The notes beneath the pieces are model-generated. The model did not search any database. It saw only the letters and a program-made list of their open reading frames with translations, and was not told where the DNA came from. From Halomonas sp. PR-M31 (GTDB lineage Bacteria; Pseudomonadota; Gammaproteobacteria; Pseudomonadales; Halomonadaceae), in NCBI RefSeq assembly GCF_001039575.1, contig NZ_JIBT01000052.1:1-37437 (forward strand): a stretch of 37,437 nucleotides of DNA. Direction: 5' to 3'. Position numbers and translations under genes: made by a program. Shown piece by piece: positions 1 through 8,879 of the stretch (its first letter is position 1; each line of letters starts with the position of its first letter).

Positions 1-59
1 GGTAGAGCCCCGGATTGTGGCTCCGGTGGTCGTGGGTTCGATCCCCATCATCCACCCCA
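1..59 (+). tRNA. tRNA-His (GUG), 5' end cut by window edge
   Basis: This is the 3' three-quarters of a histidine tRNA. The anticodon stem CCGGA/TCCGG (10-14, 22-26) encloses a seven-base loop with anticodon GTG at 17-19. The T-arm is GTGGG/CCCAT (32-36, 44-48) around TTCGATC. The 3' acceptor strand CATCCAC (49-55) is followed by discriminator C (56) and an encoded CCA (57-59). The 5' acceptor strand and most of the D-arm lie outside the window. The C at the discriminator position is typical of bacterial tRNA-His, where it pairs with the extra G-1. Confidence 0.95.
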
Positions 60-229
60 AAATATTGGCTCGATCTCTCCTCATCTCCTGGTTCATTCCC
101 TGTTTTCGCGAATTTCTCATTTGATTATCGATTCGCTTCAAGGCCCCAACAAGCCAATGAATTCAGTATTTTCCTTGTTTACTCTTGCAAGTATCTTCAC
201 CTATCCCCATTGAAGCGATGACAGTGTGC

Positions 230-258
230 TTGCCAGCACGTCACGGTATTCTTAAAAT
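230..258 (+). promoter_or_regulatory. Sigma-70-type promoter for tig
   Basis: TTGCCA (230-235) and TAAAAT (253-258) are separated by 17 bases, close to the TTGACA-17-TATAAT consensus. Transcription would start near 265, leaving a leader of about 45 bases before the tig start at 311. The rest of the 60-310 gap shows no gene and no clear terminator for the tRNA. Confidence 0.55.
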
Positions 259-310
259 CCAGCACTTTTAAATGCATTCACAAACGCCCCAGCCGGTTAG
301 AGGACCTTTC

Positions 311-1669
311 ATGCAAGTTTCCGTCGAGACGACTTCACAGATCGAACGCCGCGTCACGGTTCAGGTGCCCGCTGCAGAGGTCGACCAGGCTGTTGATGCC
401 CGCCTGAAGGACGCCGCCAAGAATGTCCGCTTGAATGGTTTTCGTCAGGGCAGGGTGCCCATGGCCGTCATCAAACAGCGTTATGGTCATGACGTACGCA
501 ATGAAGTCGTTGGCGATATGATGCGCCAGCACTACGTCAAAGCGATCACCGAACACAGCCTCAATCCCGCCGGCTATCCTGCGCTGGAACCCACGATAAA
601 CGAGTCCGGCAAGGATCTCGAGTTCGTCGCTACCCTGGAAATCTATCCGGAAGTCGAGCTGGCTTCCATCGAAGGCACCGAGATCGAACGTCCGGTGGCC
701 AAGATTGAAGACGCCGACGTCGATCAGATGATCGAGACACTGCGCAAGCAAAATGCCAGCTGGGAGCCGGTCGAACGCGCTGCGGCCGAAGGCGATCAGG
801 TCAAGCTTGATTTCAAGGGCTATCTGGATGATGAGCCTTTCGAAGGAGGCGAAGCCGAAGGCCACGAACTGGTGCTAGGTTCCAATAGCTTCATTCCAGG
901 GTTCGAAGAGCAGCTGGAAGGGGTCAAGGCCGGGGATGAGACTGAAATTAAAGTGACCTTCCCTGAGGATTACCAGGCCGAGCATCTGGCAGGTAAGGAA
1001 GCCACCTTCAAGGTCAAGGTGCATCAGGTCAGCGCTCAGCAGCTGCCGGAAATTGACGCTGAATTCATCAAGCAATTCGGTGTCGAAGACGGTGACAAGG
1101 ATAAGTTCCGTACCGAGATACGCAAGAACATGGAGCGCGAGGTCAAGCAGGCCATTGATAATCGCGTCAAGCAGCAGGCGCTCGAAGCGCTCAAGGATGC
1201 CAATGACATTCCGGTGCCTGCATCGCTGATAGAGCAAGAGACCGAAGGTCTCAAGCGCCAGGCGGCTCAGCAGTTCGGCCTGGGAGAAGATTTCGACGTA
1301 TCCCAGCTGCCCAACGAACTCTTTGCCGATCAGGCCAAGAGCCGGGTGCAGATCGGGCTGCTGCTGGCCGAAGTGATCAAGACCAACGAGCTCGAGGCCA
1401 GTGATGACGAAATCAAGGCCAAGGTAGAAGAGCTGGCTCAGCAGTATCAGCAGCCGGAGCAAGTGATCGAGTATTATCTCAAAGACGAACAGATGAAAAA
1501 TCAGGTCAAGTCTGCCGTGCTTGAAGAGAAGGCGGTTGATAAACTGTTGGAGCAAGCCCAGGTCAAGGAAGTTGAAATGACCTACGAGCAAGCGCTGAAA
1601 GCTGCTCAAGAGGGTGGCAAGGAAGACAGTGATGCGGATGAAAACGAAGAAACTTCCGCACAAAGCTGA
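311..1669 (+). CDS. tig: Trigger factor, ribosome-associated chaperone and peptidyl-prolyl isomerase
   Basis: Trigger factor docks on ribosomal protein L23 at the exit tunnel and shields nascent chains. The 452-residue product has the three expected parts: an N-terminal ribosome-binding domain with the signature GFRQGRVP at residues 43-50 (the same place as in E. coli), an FKBP-type isomerase domain from about residue 161 to 245 (starting GDQVKLDFKGY), and a long helical chaperone domain. The C-terminus is an acidic, Glu/Asp-rich tail, making it about 20 residues longer than the E. coli protein (432). The ATG at 311 is preferred over an upstream in-frame start at 272 because AGAGGA (299-304) is well placed before it and the protein then begins MQVSVETT as in relatives. 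It is followed by clpP and clpX, the usual gammaproteobacterial order tig-clpP-clpX-lon-hupB-ppiD. Confidence 0.98.
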   Translation: MQVSVETTSQIERRVTVQVPAAEVDQAVDARLKDAAKNVRLNGFRQGRVPMAVIKQRYGHDVRNEVVGDMMRQHYVKAITEHSLNPAGYPALEPTINESGKDLEFVATLEIYPEVELASIEGTEIERPVAKIEDADVDQMIETLRKQNASWEPVERAAAEGDQVKLDFKGYLDDEPFEGGEAEGHELVLGSNSFIPGFEEQLEGVKAGDETEIKVTFPEDYQAEHLAGKEATFKVKVHQVSAQQLPEIDAEFIKQFGVEDGDKDKFRTEIRKNMEREVKQAIDNRVKQQALEALKDANDIPVPASLIEQETEGLKRQAAQQFGLGEDFDVSQLPNELFADQAKSRVQIGLLLAEVIKTNELEASDDEIKAKVEELAQQYQQPEQVIEYYLKDEQMKNQVKSAVLEEKAVDKLLEQAQVKEVEMTYEQALKAAQEGGKEDSDADENEETSAQS

Positions 1670-1787
1670 CGTTTAGCCGGCGTCACTATATGAACAAACC
1701 CGGCTACGGTCGGGTTGCTAGTCACTAGCGCTTTCAGAGTGCAAACTAGATATGGTTTTTAAATCATCGGATTAGGGTGGTCACGCA

Positions 1788-2408
1788 ATGGGCAACGAGT
1801 ACGATATTCAAAACGCTGGCGGTCTGGTACCCATGGTCGTCGAGCAGAACGCACGCGGAGAGCGGGCTTACGACATCTACTCGCGGCTGCTCAAGGAACG
1901 TGTGATCTTCCTCGTGGGTCAAGTAGAAGACTATATGGCCAATCTGGTGGTAGCACAGCTTCTGTTCCTTGAATCGGAGAATCCGGACAAGGATATTCAT
2001 CTTTATATCAATTCGCCGGGCGGTTCAGTGACGGCGGGTATGTCGATCTACGACACCATGCAGTTCGTCAAGCCGGACGTATCGACGGTATGTATCGGTC
2101 AAGCGGCTAGCATGGGCGCACTGCTGCTGGCAGGCGGTGCCAAGGACAAGCGCTTCTGCTTGCCCAACTCGCGCATGATGATTCATCAGCCATTGGGCGG
2201 GTATCAGGGGCAGGCATCGGATATTGAGATTCATACCAAGGAAATTCTCAGCATCCGTCATAAACTAAACAGGATTCTGGCCGATCATACAGGTCAGGAC
2301 ATCGAAACGATCGCTCGCGATACCGACCGTGACAACTTCATGAACGGTACGCAGGCGGCTGAATATGGTCTCATCGACGCTGTGCTGGAAAAGCGTCCGG
2401 TCTCCTGA
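1788..2408 (+). CDS. clpP: ATP-dependent Clp protease proteolytic subunit ClpP
   Basis: ClpP forms the double-heptamer serine-protease barrel that degrades substrates unfolded by ClpX or ClpA in the cytoplasm. The 206-residue length is normal. The catalytic triad is visible: Ser108 in GQAASMGA, His133 in MMIHQPLGG and Asp182 in RDTDRDNF, with the same spacing (25 and 49 residues) as in E. coli ClpP. The short N-terminal stretch before the core is probably a propeptide removed on maturation. The ATG at 1788 follows a TAGGGTGG Shine-Dalgarno-like stretch. The 118-base gap after tig holds small inverted repeats but no convincing T-tailed terminator, so read-through from tig is possible; I could not find a clear promoter of its own. 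Confidence 0.98.
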   Translation: MGNEYDIQNAGGLVPMVVEQNARGERAYDIYSRLLKERVIFLVGQVEDYMANLVVAQLLFLESENPDKDIHLYINSPGGSVTAGMSIYDTMQFVKPDVSTVCIGQAASMGALLLAGGAKDKRFCLPNSRMMIHQPLGGYQGQASDIEIHTKEILSIRHKLNRILADHTGQDIETIARDTDRDNFMNGTQAAEYGLIDAVLEKRPVS

Positions 2409-2437
2409 TGATATAAACCATAATTTTTGCATATCCT

Positions 2438-2457
2438 GGCGGTCGTTCCTGACCGCC
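2438..2457 (+). other. Hairpin in the clpP-clpX gap
   Basis: GGCGGTC (2438-2444) and GACCGCC (2451-2457) form a perfect 7-bp stem with a six-base loop, 19 bases before clpX. No T run follows, so this is not an ordinary terminator. It could protect the clpP message 3' end or modulate the clpP:clpX ratio; that role is inferred. Confidence 0.5.
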
Positions 2458-2476
2458 TCAGCCAAGAGGTACGCTA

Positions 2477-3760
2477 ATGGCCGATGGCAAAGGCAAAGAC
2501 AAAGACGAGGGTAAACTGCTGTACTGCTCGTTCTGTGGCAAGAATCAGAATGAAGTCCGCAAACTGATCGCTGGTCCCTCCGTCTACATCTGCGACGAAT
2601 GTGTCGACCTGTGCAACGACATCATTCGCGAGGAAGTCCTCGAGGCCGACGCAGAAGGTGATGAGGATCGTCTGCCGGCACCTCGCGATATTCGCAATAC
2701 GCTGGATGATTATGTCATTGGGCAGGATCGCGCAAAGATGGTGTTGTCCGTCGCGGTCTACAATCACTACAAGCGTCTGCGGATGCAATCAAAATCCGAC
2801 GACGTCGAACTGGGCAAGTCCAATATCCTGTTGATTGGACCGACCGGTAGCGGTAAGACACTGCTCGCCGAGACGCTGGCAAGACTGCTTAACGTGCCCT
2901 TCACCATTGCAGATGCCACGACCCTTACCGAAGCCGGTTATGTTGGTGAGGACGTCGAGAACATCATTCAGAAGCTTTTGCAAAAATGCGACTACGATGT
3001 AGAAAAGGCACAAAAGGGTATTGTCTACATTGATGAGATCGACAAGATATCCCGCAAGTCCGACAACCCCTCCATCACGCGGGACGTGTCCGGAGAGGGT
3101 GTCCAGCAGGCGCTGCTCAAGTTGATCGAAGGCACTACGGCATCGGTTCCTCCTCAGGGTGGGCGCAAGCATCCCCAACAGGAGTTTTTGCAGGTCGATA
3201 CCGGCAACATCCTGTTCATCGTCGGTGGCGCCTTTGCAGGCCTGGACAAGGTGATTCGTGACCGGGCCGAGAAAGGCGGGATTGGTTTCAACGCCACGGT
3301 CAAGAGCAAGGACTCCAGCAAGGGCGTTGGCGATGTGTTGCTTGGCGTGGAACCGGAGGATCTGGTCAAGTTCGGCCTGATACCTGAGTTCGTCGGCCGC
3401 CTGCCGGTAATCGCGACCCTGACTGAGCTCAGCGAAGACGCTCTGGTCCAGATTCTGACCGAGCCCAAGAACTCCTTGCTCAAGCAGTACGCCAAGCTGT
3501 TCGATATGGAGCACGTAGAGCTCGACTTCCGGGAAGACGCGTTACGCGCAGTGGCACGCAAGGCCATGACGCGCAAGACGGGGGCTCGTGGTCTTCGTTC
3601 GATTCTCGAATCCGTGTTGCTCGATACCATGTATGAAGTGCCATCCTTGGATAGCGTTACCAAGGTGGTGATAGACGAGTCGGTCATCGTTGGTGATAGC
3701 GAACCCTTGCTCATTCACTCCAGCCAGGAGGAAGGCAAGGTGGCGAATAAAGACGGGTGA
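2477..3760 (+). CDS. clpX: ATP-dependent Clp protease ATP-binding subunit ClpX
   Basis: ClpX is the hexameric AAA+ unfoldase that recognises tagged proteins (for example ssrA-tagged chains) and threads them into ClpP. The 427-residue product has the N-terminal zinc-binding domain with Cys17, Cys20, Cys39 and Cys42, a Walker A motif GPTGSGKT at residues 121-128, a Walker B segment VYIDEIDKI, and an IGF loop (within GIGFNA) that docks ClpP. All are intact, so it should work with the ClpP encoded 68 bases upstream. The start ATG at 2477 has AAGAGG just upstream. A strong terminator ends the unit after the gene. Confidence 0.98.
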   Translation: MADGKGKDKDEGKLLYCSFCGKNQNEVRKLIAGPSVYICDECVDLCNDIIREEVLEADAEGDEDRLPAPRDIRNTLDDYVIGQDRAKMVLSVAVYNHYKRLRMQSKSDDVELGKSNILLIGPTGSGKTLLAETLARLLNVPFTIADATTLTEAGYVGEDVENIIQKLLQKCDYDVEKAQKGIVYIDEIDKISRKSDNPSITRDVSGEGVQQALLKLIEGTTASVPPQGGRKHPQQEFLQVDTGNILFIVGGAFAGLDKVIRDRAEKGGIGFNATVKSKDSSKGVGDVLLGVEPEDLVKFGLIPEFVGRLPVIATLTELSEDALVQILTEPKNSLLKQYAKLFDMEHVELDFREDALRAVARKAMTRKTGARGLRSILESVLLDTMYEVPSLDSVTKVVIDESVIVGDSEPLLIHSSQEEGKVANKDG

Positions 3761-3773
3761 TCCAACGCTATGC

Positions 3774-3799
3774 AAAGGGGGCCTAACCGCCCCCTTTTT
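3774..3799 (+). terminator. Intrinsic terminator after clpX
   Basis: AAAGGGGGC (3774-3782) pairs perfectly with GCCCCCTTT (3789-3797) around a six-base loop, and a five-T run covers 3795-3799. It starts 13 bases after the clpX stop and separates clpPX from lon. Confidence 0.93.
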
Positions 3800-3835
3800 C
3801 TTGTCATCGGATACTTGGCGTCCTGCAGCCTGATG

Positions 3836-3865
3836 GTTGCAAAACGCGATTTCAGCCCCATCAAT
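3836..3865 (+). promoter_or_regulatory. Candidate heat-shock (sigma-32) promoter for lon
   Basis: GTTGCAA starting at 3836 and CCCCATCAAT at 3856-3865 resemble the sigma-32 consensus CTTGAAA / CCCCATNTA. With GTTGCA taken as the -35 hexamer the spacer is 14 bases. lon is a classic sigma-32 gene in enterobacteria and this gap follows a strong terminator, so lon needs its own promoter. The -10 side is close to consensus; the -35 side is weaker. Confidence 0.5.
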
Positions 3866-3926
3866 AGCGATATTTAGTCAGCGCTCATGGGTGCATAATC
3901 CCCCCGATTCGTGAGGAACTTCTGCG

Positions 3927-6335
3927 ATGCAGCAGAATGCCGAACAAACGTTCAGTTTGCCCCTTCTGCCGCTGCGAGATGTGGTCGTCTATCCGCAGAT
4001 GGTAATTCCCTTGTTCGTTGGCCGCGAGAAGTCGATTCAGGCACTCGAGGCCGCCATGGAAGCCGACAAGCGTGTGCTCTTGGTAGCGCAGCGCGAAGCG
4101 GGCCAGGACGACCCGGAAACCAACGATCTGTTTGCTGTCGGTACGGTCGCCGAGATCATGCAATTGCTGAAGCTGCCGGATGGCACCGTCAAGGTGCTGA
4201 TCGAAGGCACCTCCCGTGCCGATGTTCACGAGGTAAGCGTCGTAGACGAAGGCTACAGCATCGCTGAAATCGCGCTGCGTGAAAGCGTGCCGCTCTCCGA
4301 GCGTGAGCAGGAATCCCTGGTGCGCGTATTGCTCAATCAGTTCGAGCAATACGTGAAGCTCTCCAAGAAGGTACCCAACGAGGTGCTCAATTCCCTGCAA
4401 GGCATCGAGGATCCAAGTCGCCTCGTCGATACCATATGCGCTCATCTGTCGCTGAAGATCGGCGACAAGCAGGAGCTGCTGGAAATGGATCGGGTGCGGG
4501 ATCGCATCGAGCATCTCATGGCGCTGATCGAATCCGAGATCGACCTGCTGCAGGTGGAAAAGCGCATCCGCTCCCGGGTCAAGGATCAGATGGAGAAGTC
4601 TCAGCGGGAGTATTATCTCAACGAGCAGATGAAGGCCATCCAGAAAGAGATGGGTGAGCTCGAGAATGTACCCAACGAGGCGGAAAAGTACGAGCAGGCC
4701 ATCAAGGACGCCGGCATGCCCAAGGAGGCTGCGGACAAGGCCACCCAGGAGCTTGGCAAGCTGAAGATGATGGCACCCACTTCCGCCGAGGCTACCGTGG
4801 TGCGTTCCTATCTCGATTGGCTGATTGCGGTGCCCTGGAAAAAACGTACCCGGGTCAAGCACGATCTGCCGCACGCCAGCAAGGTGCTCGACGAAGATCA
4901 TTACGGTCTGGAAGAGGTCAAGGAGCGCATCCTCGAGTATCTGGCGGTGCAAAAGCGCGTCAAGAAACTCAAGGGACCAGTGCTATGTCTGGTGGGACCG
5001 CCGGGGGTGGGCAAGACCTCTCTTGGACAATCCATCGCTCGGGCAACCAACCGCAAGTATGTGCGTCTTGCGCTGGGGGGTGTGCGGGATGAGTCCGAGA
5101 TCCGCGGTCATCGTCGCACTTATATCGGTTCGCTACCCGGCAAGATGATTCAGCGCATGAGCAAGGCAGGGGTGCGCAACCCGTTATTCTTGCTCGATGA
5201 AATCGATAAGATCGGCATGGATCATCGTGGCGACCCTTCCTCTGCGCTGCTCGAGGTACTCGATCCGGAGCAGAACAACACCTTCAGCGATCACTATCTG
5301 GAACTGGATTACGATCTCTCGGACGTCATGTTCATCTGTACCGCCAACTCCATGAATATTCCTGGGCCGCTGTTGGATCGTATGGAGATCATTCGTCTAC
5401 CGGGTTATACCGAGGATGAAAAGCTCGCCATTGCCAATCGCTATCTGGTGCCCAAACAGCTCAAGGCGAACGGCTTGAAAGAGGACGAGCTAAGCTTTTT
5501 CGATGATGCCGTGATGGAAATCATTCGCTACTACACTCGGGAAGCCGGGGTGCGCGAGCTTGAACGTCAGATTGCCAAGGTATGCCGCAAGGTATTGCGC
5601 GAGCGCGTCGAGCAAGAGGACCAGGAGGGCGCCATAGCCCCTCGTTCACTGGTGGCTGCCGATATCGAAGCCTATGCGGGTGTCCGCCGCTATAGCTATG
5701 GCCTGGCGGACATGGATCATCAGGTAGGGCGCGTCACCGGTCTTGCCTGGACTTCCGTGGGCGGCGAGCTTTTGAGCATCGAATCCGTTGTCACACCGGG
5801 CAAAGGTCGAATACACAAGACCGGCTCTCTGGGAGATGTCATGAAGGAGTCGGTGGACGCTGCTCATACCGTGGTGCGCGCTCGCGCAGTGGCCATGGGG
5901 ATCGACCCGGAGCGTTTCGAGAAGGAGGATCTGCATATCCACGTTCCTGAAGGTGCGACGCCCAAGGACGGCCCCAGCGCAGGCATTGCCATGGTCACCG
6001 CCATGGTGTCCGCCTATACCGAACAATCGATTCGTTGCGACGTGGCAATGACCGGTGAAGTCAATCTGCGTGGCGAAGTCATGCCAATCGGTGGTCTCAA
6101 GGAGAAATTGCTGGCCGCTCGGCGCGGTGGTATAAAGACGGTGCTCATTCCAGAAGAGAATCGTCGCGATCTCAAGGAAGTGCCGGACAATATCAAGAAT
6201 GCTCTCGATATTCATCCAGTGCGCTGGATAGACGAGGTTCTCGATCTCGCGCTGGTAAATAATATGGAGGCTAATGGCGACGATAATCGTTCTGATGATG
6301 CTGCAACATCCAGTTCGATAATGAGCACTCACTAG
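3927..6335 (+). CDS. lon: ATP-dependent Lon protease
   Basis: Lon is a cytoplasmic hexameric AAA+ serine protease that removes misfolded proteins and short-lived regulators. The 802-residue product is full length (E. coli 784). It has the N-terminal substrate-binding domain (LPLLPLRDVVVYPQM at the start), a central coiled-coil region, an AAA+ module with Walker A GPPGVGKT and Walker B FLLDEIDKI, and a C-terminal protease domain. The Ser-Lys catalytic dyad is Ser684 in DGPSAGIAM and Lys727 in GGLKEKLLAA, 43 residues apart as in E. coli. The C-terminal tail is Asp/Ser-rich and probably disordered. GAGGAACTTCTGCG precedes the ATG. Lon often degrades flagellar and surface regulators, but nothing here shows such a link. 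Confidence 0.98.
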   Translation: MQQNAEQTFSLPLLPLRDVVVYPQMVIPLFVGREKSIQALEAAMEADKRVLLVAQREAGQDDPETNDLFAVGTVAEIMQLLKLPDGTVKVLIEGTSRADVHEVSVVDEGYSIAEIALRESVPLSEREQESLVRVLLNQFEQYVKLSKKVPNEVLNSLQGIEDPSRLVDTICAHLSLKIGDKQELLEMDRVRDRIEHLMALIESEIDLLQVEKRIRSRVKDQMEKSQREYYLNEQMKAIQKEMGELENVPNEAEKYEQAIKDAGMPKEAADKATQELGKLKMMAPTSAEATVVRSYLDWLIAVPWKKRTRVKHDLPHASKVLDEDHYGLEEVKERILEYLAVQKRVKKLKGPVLCLVGPPGVGKTSLGQSIARATNRKYVRLALGGVRDESEIRGHRRTYIGSLPGKMIQRMSKAGVRNPLFLLDEIDKIGMDHRGDPSSALLEVLDPEQNNTFSDHYLELDYDLSDVMFICTANSMNIPGPLLDRMEIIRLPGYTEDEKLAIANRYLVPKQLKANGLKEDELSFFDDAVMEIIRYYTREAGVRELERQIAKVCRKVLRERVEQEDQEGAIAPRSLVAADIEAYAGVRRYSYGLADMDHQVGRVTGLAWTSVGGELLSIESVVTPGKGRIHKTGSLGDVMKESVDAAHTVVRARAVAMGIDPERFEKEDLHIHVPEGATPKDGPSAGIAMVTAMVSAYTEQSIRCDVAMTGEVNLRGEVMPIGGLKEKLLAARRGGIKTVLIPEENRRDLKEVPDNIKNALDIHPVRWIDEVLDLALVNNMEANGDDNRSDDAATSSSIMSTH

Positions 6336-6374
6336 CACGTATAATACGAATTACTATATGTCAAACGTAGAAAT

Positions 6375-6397
6375 GGCGCGGGTTTGCGCCTTATTTG
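6375..6397 (+). terminator. Weak terminator-like hairpin after lon
   Basis: GGCGC (6375-6379) and GCGCC (6386-6390) form a 5-bp GC stem with a six-base loop, followed by TTATTTG. The stem is short and the T run is interrupted, so termination may be partial. It lies just before the hupB promoter. Confidence 0.4.
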
Positions 6398-6398
6398 C

Positions 6399-6428
6399 TT
6401 GACACAAGTTTCGCGGCATTGCTATAAA
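6399..6428 (+). promoter_or_regulatory. Sigma-70 promoter for hupB
   Basis: A perfect TTGACA (6399-6404) and TATAAA (6423-6428) are separated by 18 bases. Transcription would start near 6435, leaving a leader of about 75 bases before hupB. A strong housekeeping promoter fits an abundant nucleoid protein. Confidence 0.75.
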
Positions 6429-6510
6429 TTGCGTTTTGCTGCGATCGTGTGAGCTGCCTGAAATGAAGCGCCGAATTACAGTAATTTCTGAAACAGTCAA
6501 GGGGTGAAAT

Positions 6511-6783
6511 GTGAACAAATCTGAGCTGATCGAAGCCATTGCTGCATCTGCCGATATTCCCAAAGCGTCTGCAGGTCGTGCCTTGGATGCGATGATCGAT
6601 TCCGTTACCGACAGCTTGAAAAAAGGTGATTCCGTGGCCTTGGTTGGATTCGGGACGTTCAGTATCAAAGAGCGCGCTGCTCGCACTGGTCGCAATCCGC
6701 AAACCGGCAAGCCGATCAACATCAGCGCTGCTAAAGTACCCAGTTTCAAGGCTGGCAAGGCACTCAAGGATTCGGTCAATTAA
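6511..6783 (+). CDS. hupB: DNA-binding protein HU-beta
   Basis: HU is a small basic dimer that bends DNA and compacts the nucleoid. The 90-residue product is the standard HU length and carries the signature [18 protein letters not shown] starting at residue 47, with the intercalating proline at residue 63 in RNPQTG, on the arm that grips the minor groove. The start codon is GTG at 6511, supported by AAGGGGTG a few bases upstream and by the [11 protein letters not shown]-terminus typical of HupB. It follows lon, as in many gammaproteobacteria, and is transcribed from its own strong promoter into a strong terminator. Confidence 0.97.
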   Translation: MNKSELIEAIAASADIPKASAGRALDAMIDSVTDSLKKGDSVALVGFGTFSIKERAARTGRNPQTGKPINISAAKVPSFKAGKALKDSVN

Positions 6784-6905
6784 GCAAACGGTGTTCAGGT
6801 GTGAGCCCGGGATCTGGCAGTGATTCCATGATGCCATTGATTCGATTCGTGGCATTGGACATGCTCGATTTCACCAGCCGTTGTTTCTTGTGACCTCTAA
6901 GCTAG

Positions 6906-6933
6906 GCGTATCGCGTAAGCGATACGCTTTTTT
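6906..6933 (+). terminator. Intrinsic terminator between hupB and ppiD
   Basis: GCGTATCGC (6906-6914) and GCGATACGC (6919-6927) form a perfect 9-bp stem with tetraloop GTAA, followed by six T (6928-6933). It is a textbook terminator lying only 30 bases before the ppiD start codon. Confidence 0.94.
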
Positions 6934-6963
6934 ATTATTCCGTCTACAGCATTCGAGGTTAGC

Positions 6964-8799
6964 ATGCTGCAACAAATCCGCGACCGTTCCCAAAGTCTGA
7001 TTGCCAAGATCATCGTGGGTGCCGTTGTCGTTGCCCTTGCGCTTTTTGGTATTGAATCCGTGGTAGGTTTGTTCACTAGTGGCGCTGACGACGTTGTTGA
7101 GGTCAACGGCGAGCCTATCACTCGTCAACAGATCGAAACGGAAGTCCAGCGTGGGATTCGTTCCGGCCAGGTTCCGCCGGAGCAGGAGCGCCAGTTGCGC
7201 AACCAGGTAACCGAGCAATTGGTGACCCTCAAACTGCTCGATCAGTACATCGCCAAGGGCGGCATGCACGTCTCGGACCAGCAGCTTGACCAGGTGATCG
7301 TCAATCGTTCCGAATTCCAGGATCAAAGCGGCAATTTCTCCACGGATCTGTTTCGCAATCGGCTGGCCAGTGCAGGGTACACGCCGCTTTCCTTTCGCCA
7401 GCAGCTGAAGAACGATCTTATGCGTCAGCAGATGCAGCAGGGTCTGACCTCCAGTGATTTTCTACTGGATAGCGAACGTCAACGACTCGCCCAGTTGCAG
7501 AATCAAAAGCGCAGCTTTCGCTATCATGTACTCACGCCTGAAGAGGTAGACGCGGACATCGAAATCACCGATGCCGATCTGCAATCCTATTACGATGAGC
7601 ATCAAGCGGAATTTCGCCGTCCGGAAGAAGTTCGCCTGAACTACGTCATTCTCGATCAGGCGGATATGGCCAAGGATATCGAGGTTGACGATCAAGCATT
7701 GCGTGAGGCTTACGCCAAGCGTCAAGACAATGCAGAGCGTCGTGTCTCCCATATCATGGTGGCCTATGGCGGCGATCGTACGGAAGAGGAGGCGCGTCAG
7801 CGTCTTGAAGAGGCTCGCCAGCGTTTGCAGCAAGGCGACGGCTTTGCCGAGCTGGCAAAGGAGTATTCGGATGACGAGACGACCGCCGATGATCAGGGAG
7901 ATCTGGGGTTCATCAGTCGGGGTTTCTTCGATGAGGCGTTTGAAAATGCGGCCTACTCCCTCAAGCCAGGGCAGGTATCGGAAATCGTCGAGACGGACAA
8001 CGGGTTGCATCTCATCAAGGTAACGGAGCTGGATTTACCGCCCATTGACGAAATGCGCGATACGCTGCGTCAGGAGTTGGCGCTCGGGCAGGCCGGCGAT
8101 CGTTTCAATGATCAGGCGCAGCGTCTGATTGACGAAAGCTTTGCTGCGGACGATCTGGCCAGCGTTGCCGATGACCTTGGCCTCGAGCTACAGCAGAGCG
8201 ACTGGGTTTCCCGGGACAGTGCCGAAGGGGTGCTGACAGAACCTGGTGTGATGGCAGCGGCGTTTGAACCCGATGTGCTGGAAAATGGCTATAACAGCGA
8301 AGTGATCGAGCTCGACGATCAGCGGCGCATGGTGCTTCGGGTTGCGGATCACCGCGAGGCAACGACCTTACCCTTAGAGGAGGTGCGTGCCCAGGTGCAA
8401 AAGCAGGTCAAGGCGAGCAAGATCGAGGATGCGTTAAAAGAGCGTGCCAAGGAGTTGGCTTCTTCACTGCGAAGCGATCAGGCACCGAACCTTGATTGGC
8501 AGCAGGCCAGTCAGGTGTCGCGCCAGGATGCCGGACAAGGAAATACGAATATTCCCGAGCCCGTGCTGAATACGGCTTTCAAGTTGCCCAAGCCGAATCA
8601 GGGCAGCGTCTATGGTCAAGCCAAGGTGGAAGAGGGCGTTGCGCTGATTGCTCTGACCAATGTCAATGAGAGCGAGCAAGACGGGGATTCCCAAGCCACG
8701 GCGTTTGCAAGCCAGCTGACTCAGCGGTTGCGGGCTCAGGCTGCGGTACAGGGCCTGCTTGAGGAGCTACGCACCCAGGCGGAGATTAAGCGGCTATAA
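6964..8799 (+). CDS. ppiD: Periplasmic folding factor PpiD (parvulin-type)
   Basis: PpiD is anchored in the inner membrane beside the SecYEG translocon and helps proteins leaving it to fold in the periplasm. The 611-residue product has a short cytoplasmic N-terminus, one membrane anchor at about residues 12-36 (IIVGAVVVALALFGIESVV), SurA-like chaperone segments and a parvulin (PpiC-type) domain from about residue 258 to 355, beginning ERRVSHIMVAY and ending ETDNGLHLIKVTEL. E. coli PpiD is 623 residues. GAGG precedes the ATG at 6964. The gene starts 30 bases after the hupB terminator, and no convincing promoter fits in that space; it may depend on read-through or on a promoter overlapping the terminator. 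Confidence 0.95.
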   Translation: MLQQIRDRSQSLIAKIIVGAVVVALALFGIESVVGLFTSGADDVVEVNGEPITRQQIETEVQRGIRSGQVPPEQERQLRNQVTEQLVTLKLLDQYIAKGGMHVSDQQLDQVIVNRSEFQDQSGNFSTDLFRNRLASAGYTPLSFRQQLKNDLMRQQMQQGLTSSDFLLDSERQRLAQLQNQKRSFRYHVLTPEEVDADIEITDADLQSYYDEHQAEFRRPEEVRLNYVILDQADMAKDIEVDDQALREAYAKRQDNAERRVSHIMVAYGGDRTEEEARQRLEEARQRLQQGDGFAELAKEYSDDETTADDQGDLGFISRGFFDEAFENAAYSLKPGQVSEIVETDNGLHLIKVTELDLPPIDEMRDTLRQELALGQAGDRFNDQAQRLIDESFAADDLASVADDLGLELQQSDWVSRDSAEGVLTEPGVMAAAFEPDVLENGYNSEVIELDDQRRMVLRVADHREATTLPLEEVRAQVQKQVKASKIEDALKERAKELASSLRSDQAPNLDWQQASQVSRQDAGQGNTNIPEPVLNTAFKLPKPNQGSVYGQAKVEEGVALIALTNVNESEQDGDSQATAFASQLTQRLRAQAAVQGLLEELRTQAEIKRL

Positions 8800-8835
8800 A
8801 CGAACCTGAGTCATGTACTCATCTCGCAATAACCT

Positions 8836-8862
8836 AAGCGCGGCGTTTGCCGCGCTTTTTTT
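8836..8862 (+). terminator. Intrinsic terminator after ppiD
   Basis: AAGCGCGGC (8836-8844) and GCCGCGCTT (8849-8857) form a 9-bp stem with loop GTTT, and seven T follow at 8856-8862. It ends the protein-quality-control block and lies between ppiD and the convergent minus-strand genes. Confidence 0.94.
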
Positions 8863-8879
8863 GTATCCGCCACGCGTCT

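Noticed and set aside
875-1663. 262-codon open frame antisense to tig
   Set aside because: Shadow of the trigger factor gene; Leu/Phe-rich product typical of reverse reading of an acidic, Lys/Glu-rich gene.
1697-1729. Inverted repeats after tig (AACCCG/CGGGTT and GCTAGT/ACTAGC) as a terminator
   Set aside because: Short stems and no T run; more likely incidental, so not annotated as a terminator.
3885-4952. Long open frame of 355 codons antisense to lon
   Set aside because: It lies wholly opposite a well-supported gene, its composition mirrors the codon bias of lon, and it has no recognisable domain or ribosome-binding site.
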